Assembly (NCBI GenBank): GCA_002481295.1
Contig: DLDU01000068.1
Coordinates: forward strand, 1 to 64,000
Source of the DNA: Prevotella sp. UBA7764
GTDB taxonomy: Bacteria; Bacteroidota; Bacteroidia; Bacteroidales; Bacteroidaceae
Direction of reading: 5' to 3'
Length of the DNA stretch: 64,000 nt
The notes below the pieces were generated by a model. The model had not been told where the DNA came from. It did no database searches and saw nothing but the letters and a program-made list of their open reading frames with translations. Made by a program: the position numbers and the translations under genes. Below, piece by piece: positions 23,840 through 31,280 of the stretch (position 1 is its first letter; every line of letters begins with the position of its first letter).

Positions 23840-25339
23840 ATGAAAGGAATCATTACTACCCAAGAGATTCGTCTGGCACATCCCGGAATGTGTGACTGTG
23901 CTACAGACCTCTATTATACTCGTTTCGCCAACCGCCTCTTCGACAGCCTGCGGGGCTTTGTCGGCAAGGATCTGCCGGACAAGAATTTCACCCATGTGCT
24001 GGCCCGCAAGCTGACCAGTTACTTCGAGGACATCGTGGCCGACATGGGTGTGTGGCACTCATTCTCTGATCTGTGCATGAAGCTCTACGGCTATCCTGTG
24101 CCCATGTATCACGCTGATAAGGAATACTATCCCGACGAGCCCAGTCTCGATGCCGTGCGCTACCTTGTGTGGGACGTGGCCAACGAGATGTTCCCCGACC
24201 GTATCTTCGAGACCGACCGTCTGTTGCAGGAGATGGGGCAGGAGGCTTACCGTTTGTTCAGTGATGCCTTTGAGCAGGCACCAATCAACGAGGAAGCCAA
24301 GAAGGTGATGGATGATATGCTCCACTATGCCACCGAGGGCTTCAACGAACTGCGCAATGTGCTCGACTGGGTGCTGGGCGGAAACTACATCACTTCGGGC
24401 AGCTGGCTCAACAAGCTGATGGGCGAGAAGGCTAAGGAGATGAAGAACGTTGAACTCTTCGACACGATGACGCCCTCTATGAAGCAGTATTTCGTCATCA
24501 CCGGTATTAAGTTTGAGGACCGTATAGGCCCGTTGGCGTTGAAACCCTATGAGTGGCTACAGCAGTTGGCGGTGACGACAGGACACGACGATGTCGCTTC
24601 ACTGTTGAAGGAAATAGAGGTGTTGCCAATGGATACCTATAAATATAAGTCGGGCGACGAAGACCCGTTGACATTGGAAAACACCCATGGCAAAGTCATC
24701 AAAGTGTCACAGGAGGAACTCAATCTCAAGCCGGAGGTGCTCAAACAGCACAATGGCTGTGTGGCCGGATTTGTCTACTACAAAGGTGAGTGGCGGCTCA
24801 ACGGCGTGTTGGTGCCCTTGCAGCTCACCGATGAAGATTTTGAGAAGACCAAGGCAAAACAGCGAGATATATCTGCTCCCGGCACGAGACTGATGACTGC
24901 CGAGACGCTGCTGGAACGTACTGATGGTCACCGGCTGGTCTACTTCAAGGATGCCGCGGAGATGAAAAGCTATCTTCAGGAGAAGATGAAATTTCCTGAT
25001 AGCGTCTTAGAGGGCAGCCCGTTGCTCACTTTAGAGTCGCCCTGCATGTTCATTGATACCATCGACAAGGTAGCCCCGCAGTTCTTTGCACAGAACTTGG
25101 AGCAGTGTATCAAGGACCCCGACAATCCCTACTACGATGCGGAGAATGCAAAAGAAGACGCCGTCAACATCCTGTGGAATGCCGACGGCGCTACGTCCAA
25201 TATGGTCAACTACCTCATTGAGCACGAGTTGCTTCCCGATGCCGAGCAGCATTATGCGTTCAGTCAGCACAGTACGCACGAGCAGCGCCTTGCCGACATG
25301 AACTTCTATATGCGCTACAATCGCAGGAGCAAATACTAA
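23840..25339 (+). CDS. DUF3843 family protein
   Basis: 499 residues matching DUF3843, a family known mainly from Bacteroidetes, with the typical start ITTQEIRLAHPGM and end FYMRYNRRSKY. No signal peptide or membrane segment is present, so it should be cytoplasmic. The C-terminal half contains a knot of acidic and aromatic residues but no catalytic motif I recognise. It has its own promoter and is convergent with the small membrane protein gene, overlapping it by four bases at the stops. Confidence 0.8.
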   Translation: MKGIITTQEIRLAHPGMCDCATDLYYTRFANRLFDSLRGFVGKDLPDKNFTHVLARKLTSYFEDIVADMGVWHSFSDLCMKLYGYPVPMYHADKEYYPDEPSLDAVRYLVWDVANEMFPDRIFETDRLLQEMGQEAYRLFSDAFEQAPINEEAKKVMDDMLHYATEGFNELRNVLDWVLGGNYITSGSWLNKLMGEKAKEMKNVELFDTMTPSMKQYFVITGIKFEDRIGPLALKPYEWLQQLAVTTGHDDVASLLKEIEVLPMDTYKYKSGDEDPLTLENTHGKVIKVSQEELNLKPEVLKQHNGCVAGFVYYKGEWRLNGVLVPLQLTDEDFEKTKAKQRDISAPGTRLMTAETLLERTDGHRLVYFKDAAEMKSYLQEKMKFPDSVLEGSPLLTLESPCMFIDTIDKVAPQFFAQNLEQCIKDPDNPYYDAENAKEDAVNILWNADGATSNMVNYLIEHELLPDAEQHYAFSQHSTHEQRLADMNFYMRYNRRSKY

Positions 25340-25956
25340 CGCTCTGGAGTGCTTCCCGCCGTCAGGTCATTGATTTGGTCAATGACCTGCTGGCGTGTCT
25401 TCTGTTGCTTGTGATAGAGCTGGATGGCGAAGATCAGACCGCATACCGATCCTATGCAACCGCCAGTCAGTCCTCCCCATGCGGCGGAAGTGAGAGTCTC
25501 GCTGTCATAGTTGATGCTTTGGAAGAAGTCGACAATAAACCAGGCAAACCAGAGAAGAGTAAGCGGCAAACTGACTAACATCTGTAGGGCACTCAGCCGT
25601 TTGGCGCGTTGCAGTCGCAGGGCGGTGGGGATAAGATCGTCGGTCATAAAGGCTTCGTCCTTGATGTGGCTGACCTTATAGTCGAAGATCACGTCGGCAA
25701 GACAGAGAAGGATGATGGCAATGACCGGTCCCCATGAGAGATGGAAGACAAGTGCTATGAAGGGGAAGGCAAAGACGATGATAGGCATGAAAATAGTAGA
25801 CTCCAGGACGAGGTAGCGGTTGATGCTGGAGTAGTTGTGCTTCATTGACTCGCGCAGCAGACGGTCGTTGACGATGGCTTCGTTATGGAGTTTCTCTTGC
25901 AGGATGGTCATTTGTCGGCGCATCTCTTCGAGGGTGTTGTTTCCTTGTGGATTCAT
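25336..25956 (-). CDS. membrane protein co-transcribed with an ECF sigma factor
   Basis: 206 residues from the ATG at 25956 (MNPQGNNTLEEM). An N-terminal coiled-coil-like helix (MTILQEKLHNEAIVNDRLL) precedes two membrane segments close together (TIFMPIIVFAFPFIALVFHL and WGPVIAIILLCLADVIF) and two more further on (LPLTLLWFAWFIVDFF, GGCIGSVCGLIFAIQL). It lies 73 bp downstream of the sigma-factor gene on the same strand, the usual place of an anti-sigma or its companion. No known anti-sigma domain is visible, so the role is inferred only from position. Confidence 0.75.
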   Translation of the reverse strand: MNPQGNNTLEEMRRQMTILQEKLHNEAIVNDRLLRESMKHNYSSINRYLVLESTIFMPIIVFAFPFIALVFHLSWGPVIAIILLCLADVIFDYKVSHIKDEAFMTDDLIPTALRLQRAKRLSALQMLVSLPLTLLWFAWFIVDFFQSINYDSETLTSAAWGGLTGGCIGSVCGLIFAIQLYHKQQKTRQQVIDQINDLTAGSTPER

Positions 25957-26029
25957 GATTCTGTAGTTTTTGTTGTTTGACACATTATTATATATATAGG
26001 CCCTATATATAGTGATGTTTTTACTTGGG

Positions 26030-26515
26030 TTATTCCTCACTCATGTTTTTGAGCTGTTCCTTGATGCGGAAGAGTCTGACGGAGACGTTCTTGGTGGTGA
26101 TGCCCACCAGTTGTCCTATCTCCTCATAACTCATATTCTCAAGCCAGAGCAGTACGATGGCGCGGTCGAAGGGTCCGAGGCGTGCGATACGGTTGCGAAG
26201 CATCTGCACTTGTCGTGAGTCAGCATCGTCGTCCTCAAAGAGGTTGATATCCATACTTAGCGGTATCGTCTTCCGCCGCTTCCTCTTTCTGTCGGCCGAG
26301 ATGCAAGTGTTCAGACTCACGCGGTAGACCCATGTGCGCGGGTTGCTGCGTCCTTGGAACTCTTGAAACCCTTTCCAGAGGTTGACGAGCACCTCTTCGA
26401 AAAGGTCAGCCACCTCGTCCTCGTCTTTGGAGAACATATAGCAAACCGTGTAGATGGTGCTCTTCTGCTCCTTGACGAGTTGGGCAAACTGCTGTTCTGA
26501 TGGTTTTGTTGCCAT
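26030..26515 (-). CDS. ECF-type RNA polymerase sigma factor
   Basis: 161 residues. Region 2 is seen in YTVCYMFSKDEDEVADLFEE and VLVNLWKGFQEFQGRSNPRT (with the RTWVYRV following), and region 4 in RAIVLLWLENMSYEEIGQLV followed by GITTKNVSVRLFRIKEQL. It directs polymerase to a small regulon, commonly including its own operon. The downstream membrane protein gene may control its activity. No extracytoplasmic sensor or FecR-like gene is adjacent. Confidence 0.9.
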   Translation of the reverse strand: MATKPSEQQFAQLVKEQKSTIYTVCYMFSKDEDEVADLFEEVLVNLWKGFQEFQGRSNPRTWVYRVSLNTCISADRKRKRRKTIPLSMDINLFEDDDADSRQVQMLRNRIARLGPFDRAIVLLWLENMSYEEIGQLVGITTKNVSVRLFRIKEQLKNMSEE

Positions 26516-26955
26516 TGTCTTGATTGAATTGTTACACCCATTAGACGCTATTTCTTTCGAAAAACTACAGAGAAACGAAAGAAATCTTCATAAATACGTA
26601 TCAGCCCTTCTCTGTGTCTCAGTGCCTCTGTGTGAGATACACTTGATGAATTCTTTGATTCTCCAATTCTTGAAAAGGACAGAGGATTCCGTCTTTTTGT
26701 GATGATCCAATTGCTTTTTGTTGGGTATAAACAACAGCTTTCGTGGGGTGATCACGCCATTGTGCTGTTCCCTTTTTAGCGCTTTCAATGTTGTAACCTT
26801 ATAGAAAAAGATCGTTCACTACGCAGGGAAGGATCCTTTCCTACGCAGGAAAAGATCCTTCCCCCTTTAGGAAAATCAAGCGTGTAAAACTACGTGACTG
26901 ACCAGGAATAGCTTTACACTCCTTTGTTGTTGCTTACGGACTTACTTCACATTGC
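26516..26955. other. gene-poor interval
   Basis: No gene is supported. A minus-strand frame at 26588-26788 contains a low-information stretch (the CTCTGTGTCTCAGTGCCTCTG type of sequence seen in many genomes) and is not called. A 22-bp direct duplication is at 26819-26861. Confidence 0.6.
26819..26861. repeat. two direct repeats with a BamHI-like palindrome
   Basis: CTACGCAGGGAAGGATCCTT (from 26819) and CTACGCAGGAAAAGATCCTT (from 26841) are offset by 22 bp, each with a short internal dyad AAGGATCCTT or its variant. Function unknown. Confidence 0.6.
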
Positions 26956-27507
26956 CTATTTGATGAACTCCAGGAACAGCTCTGCTTGCTTGGCGAGCTG
27001 TGCTTTCTGTTCCTCAGTAAGGATCATGCGGCCCTCGGTCCAGGCTTCCAGGTTGAGTGCGATACCCGTTTGCCCCTCTGTCATAACGTCGGCTTTCAGC
27101 ACGGTGAGCAGCGTGGTGAGCAGCTTGCGGCATCCCGCTGTGGCAGCCTTACCGCCAGCTCCCGTGAGCGTGAACTTCTTTCCGGCAAGCACAGTCGGCG
27201 CGTTGCGATCAGCAGGATCAACGGGGCGCGAGAGCCAGTCGATGAGATTCTTCACATGTCCGGGATAGGAATAGTTATACTCCGGCGAGAAGATCCACAC
27301 GCCGTCAGCCTCTGCTACAGTCTTGCGTGCGTCTGCAACAGCTTGCGGAGCCGGATATTCTTCATCCTGGTTGATAAATGGCACTTGAGAGTAATCCAGT
27401 TCTGTTACTTCGGCTTTGCCTTGGAGCATGCCCTTGACCATCACACTCAGTTCTCTGTTAAAGCTCTGCTTACGCAATGAGCCAATGATGAATAGTATCT
27501 TTTTCAT
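26956..27507 (-). CDS. NADPH-dependent FMN reductase family protein
   Basis: 183 residues from the ATG at 27507 (MKKILFIIGSLRKQSFNREL). The flavodoxin-like fold is shown by GSLRKQSFNRELS (FMN phosphate loop), FSPEYNYSYPGHVKNLIDW (isoalloxazine loop) and LTGAGGKAATAG. Members reduce FMN, quinones or azo dyes with NAD(P)H in the cytoplasm. A minus-strand TATCTTTG box at 27536-27543 supports this start and a single-gene transcript. The substrate is unknown. Confidence 0.9.
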   Translation of the reverse strand: MKKILFIIGSLRKQSFNRELSVMVKGMLQGKAEVTELDYSQVPFINQDEEYPAPQAVADARKTVAEADGVWIFSPEYNYSYPGHVKNLIDWLSRPVDPADRNAPTVLAGKKFTLTGAGGKAATAGCRKLLTTLLTVLKADVMTEGQTGIALNLEAWTEGRMILTEEQKAQLAKQAELFLEFIK

Positions 27508-27636
27508 GTTTGTTGGGTTGATAGTGTTGTTGTTGCAAAGATACGTTTTTCTCATTATAATATGGCTTTCTTCTTGCGCTTTTGCTTTTTTTTCTTTACT
27601 TTTGTATCATTGAAACACTAATTTGATATTTCTGCT

Positions 27637-27828
27637 ATGAAACCGCTCTATACTATTGTGGTCTTTGTGACCCTGCTGTGTTGCTCCGTGTGGGCAGGCA
27701 TGCATAGCTATCGTTGTGTCGAAGAGGAGATGGTGGCAGATATGAACCAGGCTTTGGCGGCCTGCGCCTTGATGAAGCCACACAGACAGGGATCATCGGC
27801 AGAAAATGATAATATTGTATTCACATGA
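27637..27828 (+). CDS. short membrane-anchored protein or truncated sensor
   Basis: 63 residues: a membrane or signal segment (YTIVVFVTLLCCSVWAGM) followed by YRCVEEEMVADMNQALAACA, a pattern like the start of membrane sensor kinases of this group, where a helix leads out of the first membrane segment. It then ends at 27828 without a further domain. A TTG-N20-TACTTTTG promoter (27574-27604) is well placed. Either a small membrane protein or the stub of a deleted histidine kinase gene; I favour the stub, with low certainty. Confidence 0.45.
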   Translation: MKPLYTIVVFVTLLCCSVWAGMHSYRCVEEEMVADMNQALAACALMKPHRQGSSAENDNIVFT

Positions 27829-27980
27829 ATGTTCATGAATTGACCACGAATTTCTCATAAACATAAATAGTGAGAAATTAGTGGTTAATCCATGATGATG
27901 CAATGTCCAAAATACTATAGCTGAATGTTCATTAATGGTACAGATAGAGCTTTTCAAAAGTATTGGCTGAGTTGAGAATG

Positions 27981-28604
27981 CTACTTCCGCCACGTAATAG
28001 GAACATCGCGCAACTCGATATATCCTCTTTGGGCACCACTGCCATCTTCAAAGTCGTTGTAGAGAAAGAGCTTGACGAGCTGGAGCTTTTGTGTTTTCTT
28101 GGGCACATTGAGGAAGTGGAGATTGTATGCCCCCAGGTCCGCTTTCACGCTGATGCCCTCAGCAACCTTGATGGAGTAGGCGGTGTTGTCGATGCGGTAC
28201 ACATTGCCTTCGTCGTCATAGGCAGTGGTCTTGTCGTCACCGATATAGTTGATCTTGTCGATGACGGTCTTAGCCTTTAGTTTCAGAACCACCGACACAT
28301 TGCCAAAGTTCATACTTTTGCTCGTGCCATAGACTTCAACGACCTCTACATCTAAGTTCTTCTCAAAGGGATTGTAGAGCGTACCGCCACCCGCGATGGG
28401 TGTGGCTTTCGCCTTCGGCCCGTCATCACTTTTCGCTGATGCAGCCGTGGAAGTAGTCGTGCTCGTGGATTTAGTCTGTTGATCTATTGTACTAAGTACC
28501 TTCTTGGCTTTCTTGAGGATACTGCCAAGACTTTGAGCTTGAGTAGGAATCGTGCCGAGCAAAAGGAAAGCAAGGCAGAGATAGAATAGATTTCGCGTTT
28601 TCAT
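27981..28604 (-). CDS. exported protein of unknown function
   Basis: 207 residues with a signal peptide (FYLCLAFLLLGTIPTQAQ). A Ser/Thr/Ala-rich linker (about residues 44-68) leads to a beta-rich domain (NVSVVLKLKAKTVIDKINYI, then YIELRDVPITWRK at the C-terminus) that resembles immunoglobulin-like domains of DUF4352 type. It should be periplasmic. Downstream of the lipoprotein gene by 101 bp on the same strand, so it may share the transcript. No family is firmly recognised. Confidence 0.7.
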   Translation of the reverse strand: MKTRNLFYLCLAFLLLGTIPTQAQSLGSILKKAKKVLSTIDQQTKSTSTTTSTAASAKSDDGPKAKATPIAGGGTLYNPFEKNLDVEVVEVYGTSKSMNFGNVSVVLKLKAKTVIDKINYIGDDKTTAYDDEGNVYRIDNTAYSIKVAEGISVKADLGAYNLHFLNVPKKTQKLQLVKLFLYNDFEDGSGAQRGYIELRDVPITWRK

Positions 28605-28705
28605 GTCTTTCGTCTTTTAATGATGTTCTTACTGTTCGGTCATCAGAAATCTTCCGTTGGAGGCTTCTAAAACCTCAGAATGACCGTTAAGGATGAAGGT
28701 GTGCT

Positions 28706-29110
28706 TTACTTTTTGTTCACTAAATACCAATGTCCATCCTCCTCTTTCTTCATATCGACATTGGTCTGCTCTGTTTTGCCCGATGCATACTTCACGTTGA
28801 AGACCTCAGACGCCGTGCCCTCTTCTTCATTGACTTGCTCAGAAACGAACTCATAGCTCACGGGCTGCTTGTCGCTTTTTTGCCCCTTCTCCTTGGCCTT
28901 CTTTACCTTCTCTTCAATCATGGAGACGTAGGCTTCTTTCTGTTCCTGCTTGTCAGCGGGGAAGTAAACACAGTCGAAATAGCCGCGATAGTCTTCGTCA
29001 ATGGCACATTGTAAGGCCTTCTCGGCAACCGTACGCGGTTCCGACTTGCCGCAGCTTGCAAATACGGCAAGCACTGCGGTGAACATGAGAAATGACAATA
29101 ACTTTTTCAT
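28706..29110 (-). CDS. small lipoprotein, DUF4878-like
   Basis: 134 residues with a lipobox (LAVFASC, Cys20) after a short signal peptide. The mature part has the NTF2-like layout of DUF4878 proteins: VAEKALQCAIDEDYRGYFDC early, Lys-rich middle (KVKKAKEKGQKSDK) and a C-terminal DGHWYLVNK. It should be anchored in the cell envelope. It starts 12 bp after the stop of the amidase-like lipoprotein gene and is co-transcribed with it. Confidence 0.8.
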   Translation of the reverse strand: MKKLLSFLMFTAVLAVFASCGKSEPRTVAEKALQCAIDEDYRGYFDCVYFPADKQEQKEAYVSMIEEKVKKAKEKGQKSDKQPVSYEFVSEQVNEEEGTASEVFNVKYASGKTEQTNVDMKKEEDGHWYLVNKK

Positions 29111-29122
29111 AGTGGTTGTTTA

Positions 29123-29791
29123 TTATTGGTGAAACTTGATCATAGTCTTGAGATGCCTTGAGGCGTAAATGTCGCTCGGAAGGATGCACGCTGCCTTGAT
29201 GATGGGCAGGTCTATCTTGTGGCGCCTGCCTTCTGTCAGATCGATGCCAGCATGGCGATAGGCATAAACGATCAGTTCCGTGCAGTACATCTTCGAAGTA
29301 TCCTGGTCGTCGAACTTATCGTCAAACAGTGTGCCTCTACGGTAAATACGTAGTGCAACGTCCGCTGCTCGCTGGGCTGTGGAGCTATCTTTTGGCCGGC
29401 ATACCTCTCCCTTTGATGCATTCTTGTATGAGAAGAACTTCTCCGGCGTGTCCATCTTCACCCGGTCAACATCGCCGTCAAAATCCGGCTCGCCGGGAAC
29501 GGCGTGGACGATCATCCTTCGTTCTGCGTAATCGACAACGATGCCAACGTGGGAATAGTTGCCATTTGCATCAGTGGCAAGGACCACGTGGCTCGCTATG
29601 CCCTCACCTCTGCGGAACACCACATCGCCTGCACACAGCGCAAAATCATCGGGCAGGATGCTGCGCTCTTCCTCTCTTTCTCCGCAGGAGACGAGTATCA
29701 TCGCCAGACAGACAAGCCATATCCAGCCTATGGGCAGTGCCACGTTCCAGTGCGACAGAGACAGACGGCAGATGGATGCGTTTGAACTCAT
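29123..29791 (-). CDS. YiiX/YebB-like NlpC/P60-superfamily lipoprotein
   Basis: 222 residues. A signal segment ends in a lipobox (AMILVSC). The catalytic domain is a permuted papain-like amidase: LCAGDVVFRRGEGIASHVV, then NYSHVGIVVDYAERRMIVHA with the histidine, and KMYCTELIVYAYRHAG with the cysteine. Members cut amide or ester bonds in peptidoglycan peptides or lipids; the substrate here is unknown. It is followed by the DUF4878-like lipoprotein gene. Confidence 0.85.
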   Translation of the reverse strand: MSSNASICRLSLSHWNVALPIGWIWLVCLAMILVSCGEREEERSILPDDFALCAGDVVFRRGEGIASHVVLATDANGNYSHVGIVVDYAERRMIVHAVPGEPDFDGDVDRVKMDTPEKFFSYKNASKGEVCRPKDSSTAQRAADVALRIYRRGTLFDDKFDDQDTSKMYCTELIVYAYRHAGIDLTEGRRHKIDLPIIKAACILPSDIYASRHLKTMIKFHQ

Positions 29792-29987
29792 AATGTTTGC
29801 TGATTGCTTTTTTACAAAGATAGGTCAGCAGTAGCGTTTTGACAAGAGCAGTAGGTCAAATGTACTCTCTGACAACTTGTTTTTTACTGTTTGGCACTCT
29901 TTTTACCGTTTGACATCAAAAAGCGGCTGATATATCGGTGATTCTGTTTTATTTTTTGTACTTTTGCCTTAGAAACCTATTACTACG

Positions 29988-31025
29988 ATGATAGAACAGA
30001 GCTTTGCAAAATCTATATGTGATTTCTCTTTTGGTATGCTGGTTATGGCGCAGCTGGTCTGCACCGTAGCAATGTATTATAAGGGACAGCGCAACGACTT
30101 ACAAAAAATGATGTTCCGCTTCATGCTGTATCTGTTGCTGATCAGTGTTGTAGAATTGTCTTTCTTCTACATGTCTGGTCAGCAGATGTCCGCATTGTCA
30201 GCTCCCGAGACCGACTTTCTGGAGATGACCGTAGTGCCATGTGCACTGTTCATTCTCATCAGACTCACCACACCGCGGCAGAAGATGCTGCGGCTTATCG
30301 CTGTTAACGCAGTGGTTTATCTCGCGGCGTTTATTCTATATATCGTAACGGGAAGGGCGGTTGTCCATCAAGCCGCGCTCGTACTTACAGTCATCTATTC
30401 ATTGGGCATCCTCGTTTATGGCTACTTCGCTGTCGAGAGGTTCAACCGTCAGTTGGAGTCTGATTTCTCCGACGAAGAGTTGTCGCTCTACTGGTTGAAA
30501 TATATCGTGTGTCTTTACGCAGGGATGCTGTTGCTGTGGTTGGTTGACACTTTCTACAATTCGGAGATAATGGCTACGCTTTATAATTTTATCATGATAG
30601 TTCTCTTGGGGCTGTTCTGCTATTTTGTATATCGTCAGGAAGACATGCTCAAGGCCTTGGACAACCTGGATAAGGAAGAGAAAAAAGAAGGCTGTGTAAA
30701 GGCGTACGAGTTTGAAGGCCGTTTCCGAAAAGTCTTTGAAGAAGAAAAGATTTACCTGAACCCCAAGCTCAACATCGTGGAACTGTCTATGTCTGTGGGC
30801 ACGAACCGTACCTATATCTCCAACTATATCAATCAGCAGCTGCACACCACGTTTTATGAATATGTGAACAAATGGCGGGTGAAACGGGCAAAAGAACTTC
30901 TCTCCTCCACGTCATTGCCATTGGAGGACATCGCCACACAGTCGGGATTTAATTCCTTAAGCAGCTTCCGCCGTTATTTCACCAAGTCGATGGGTACGAC
31001 GCCCCAAGCTTTCCGCAAGGAATAA
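29988..31025 (+). CDS. membrane-embedded AraC-family regulator
   Basis: 345 residues. Six or seven hydrophobic helices fill residues about 10-215, ending in LYNFIMIVLLGLFCYFVYRQ. After a short charged linker the C-terminal 105 residues form an AraC DNA-binding domain (NIVELSMSVGTNRTYISNYI; LEDIATQSGFNSLSSFRRYF). The architecture is common in Prevotella and Bacteroides and suggests sensing within the membrane. A TACTTTTG box at 29959-29966 precedes it. It is divergent from the amidase-like lipoprotein gene, which may be a target. Confidence 0.9.
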   Translation: MIEQSFAKSICDFSFGMLVMAQLVCTVAMYYKGQRNDLQKMMFRFMLYLLLISVVELSFFYMSGQQMSALSAPETDFLEMTVVPCALFILIRLTTPRQKMLRLIAVNAVVYLAAFILYIVTGRAVVHQAALVLTVIYSLGILVYGYFAVERFNRQLESDFSDEELSLYWLKYIVCLYAGMLLLWLVDTFYNSEIMATLYNFIMIVLLGLFCYFVYRQEDMLKALDNLDKEEKKEGCVKAYEFEGRFRKVFEEEKIYLNPKLNIVELSMSVGTNRTYISNYINQQLHTTFYEYVNKWRVKRAKELLSSTSLPLEDIATQSGFNSLSSFRRYFTKSMGTTPQAFRKE

Positions 31026-31065
31026 TGTTCACAAGGAAAGGCGGGAGCATGCATTTTTTACCTTT

Positions 31066-31137
31066 CTAAAGTCCCTCCTTCCGCACCTGCTTAAAGTCGG
31101 AGATGCCGTAGGGAATGCGCTTGAAATCGTTGCTCAT
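31066..31137 (-). pseudogene. stub of an AAA-ATPase-like/PD-(D/E)XK family gene
   Basis: A 23-codon frame from the ATG at 31137 reads MSNDFKRIPYGISDFKQVR and then stops at TAG. The words IPYGISDFKQV are the hallmark N-terminus of the large Bacteroidetes family with an AAA-ATPase-like domain and a DUF1703 nuclease-like domain (about 520 residues). Everything after the first 20 codons is missing. Confidence 0.6.
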
Positions 31138-31220
31138 GATTGACTGCTATGAATCTTTTCTGTATATATGTCTTTCTTTCCATATTTGCAAGTATTAAAA
31201 GCAAAGAAAACGCCACATCC

Positions 31221-31252
31221 TTTGGCTGTTTCGCTGATTTACATTAAATTTG
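31221..31252 (+). promoter_or_regulatory. promoter of the PIF1-like helicase gene
   Basis: TTTG at 31221-31224 and TAAATTTG at 31245-31252 with a 20-bp spacer; leader about 20 nt. Confidence 0.65.
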
Positions 31253-31280
31253 TAAGAACAAACCGATTACAGCAGACATT

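Noticed and set aside
26588-26788. 66-residue minus-strand frame
   Set aside because: Contains the common HRGTETQRR type of artefact from a widespread non-coding sequence.
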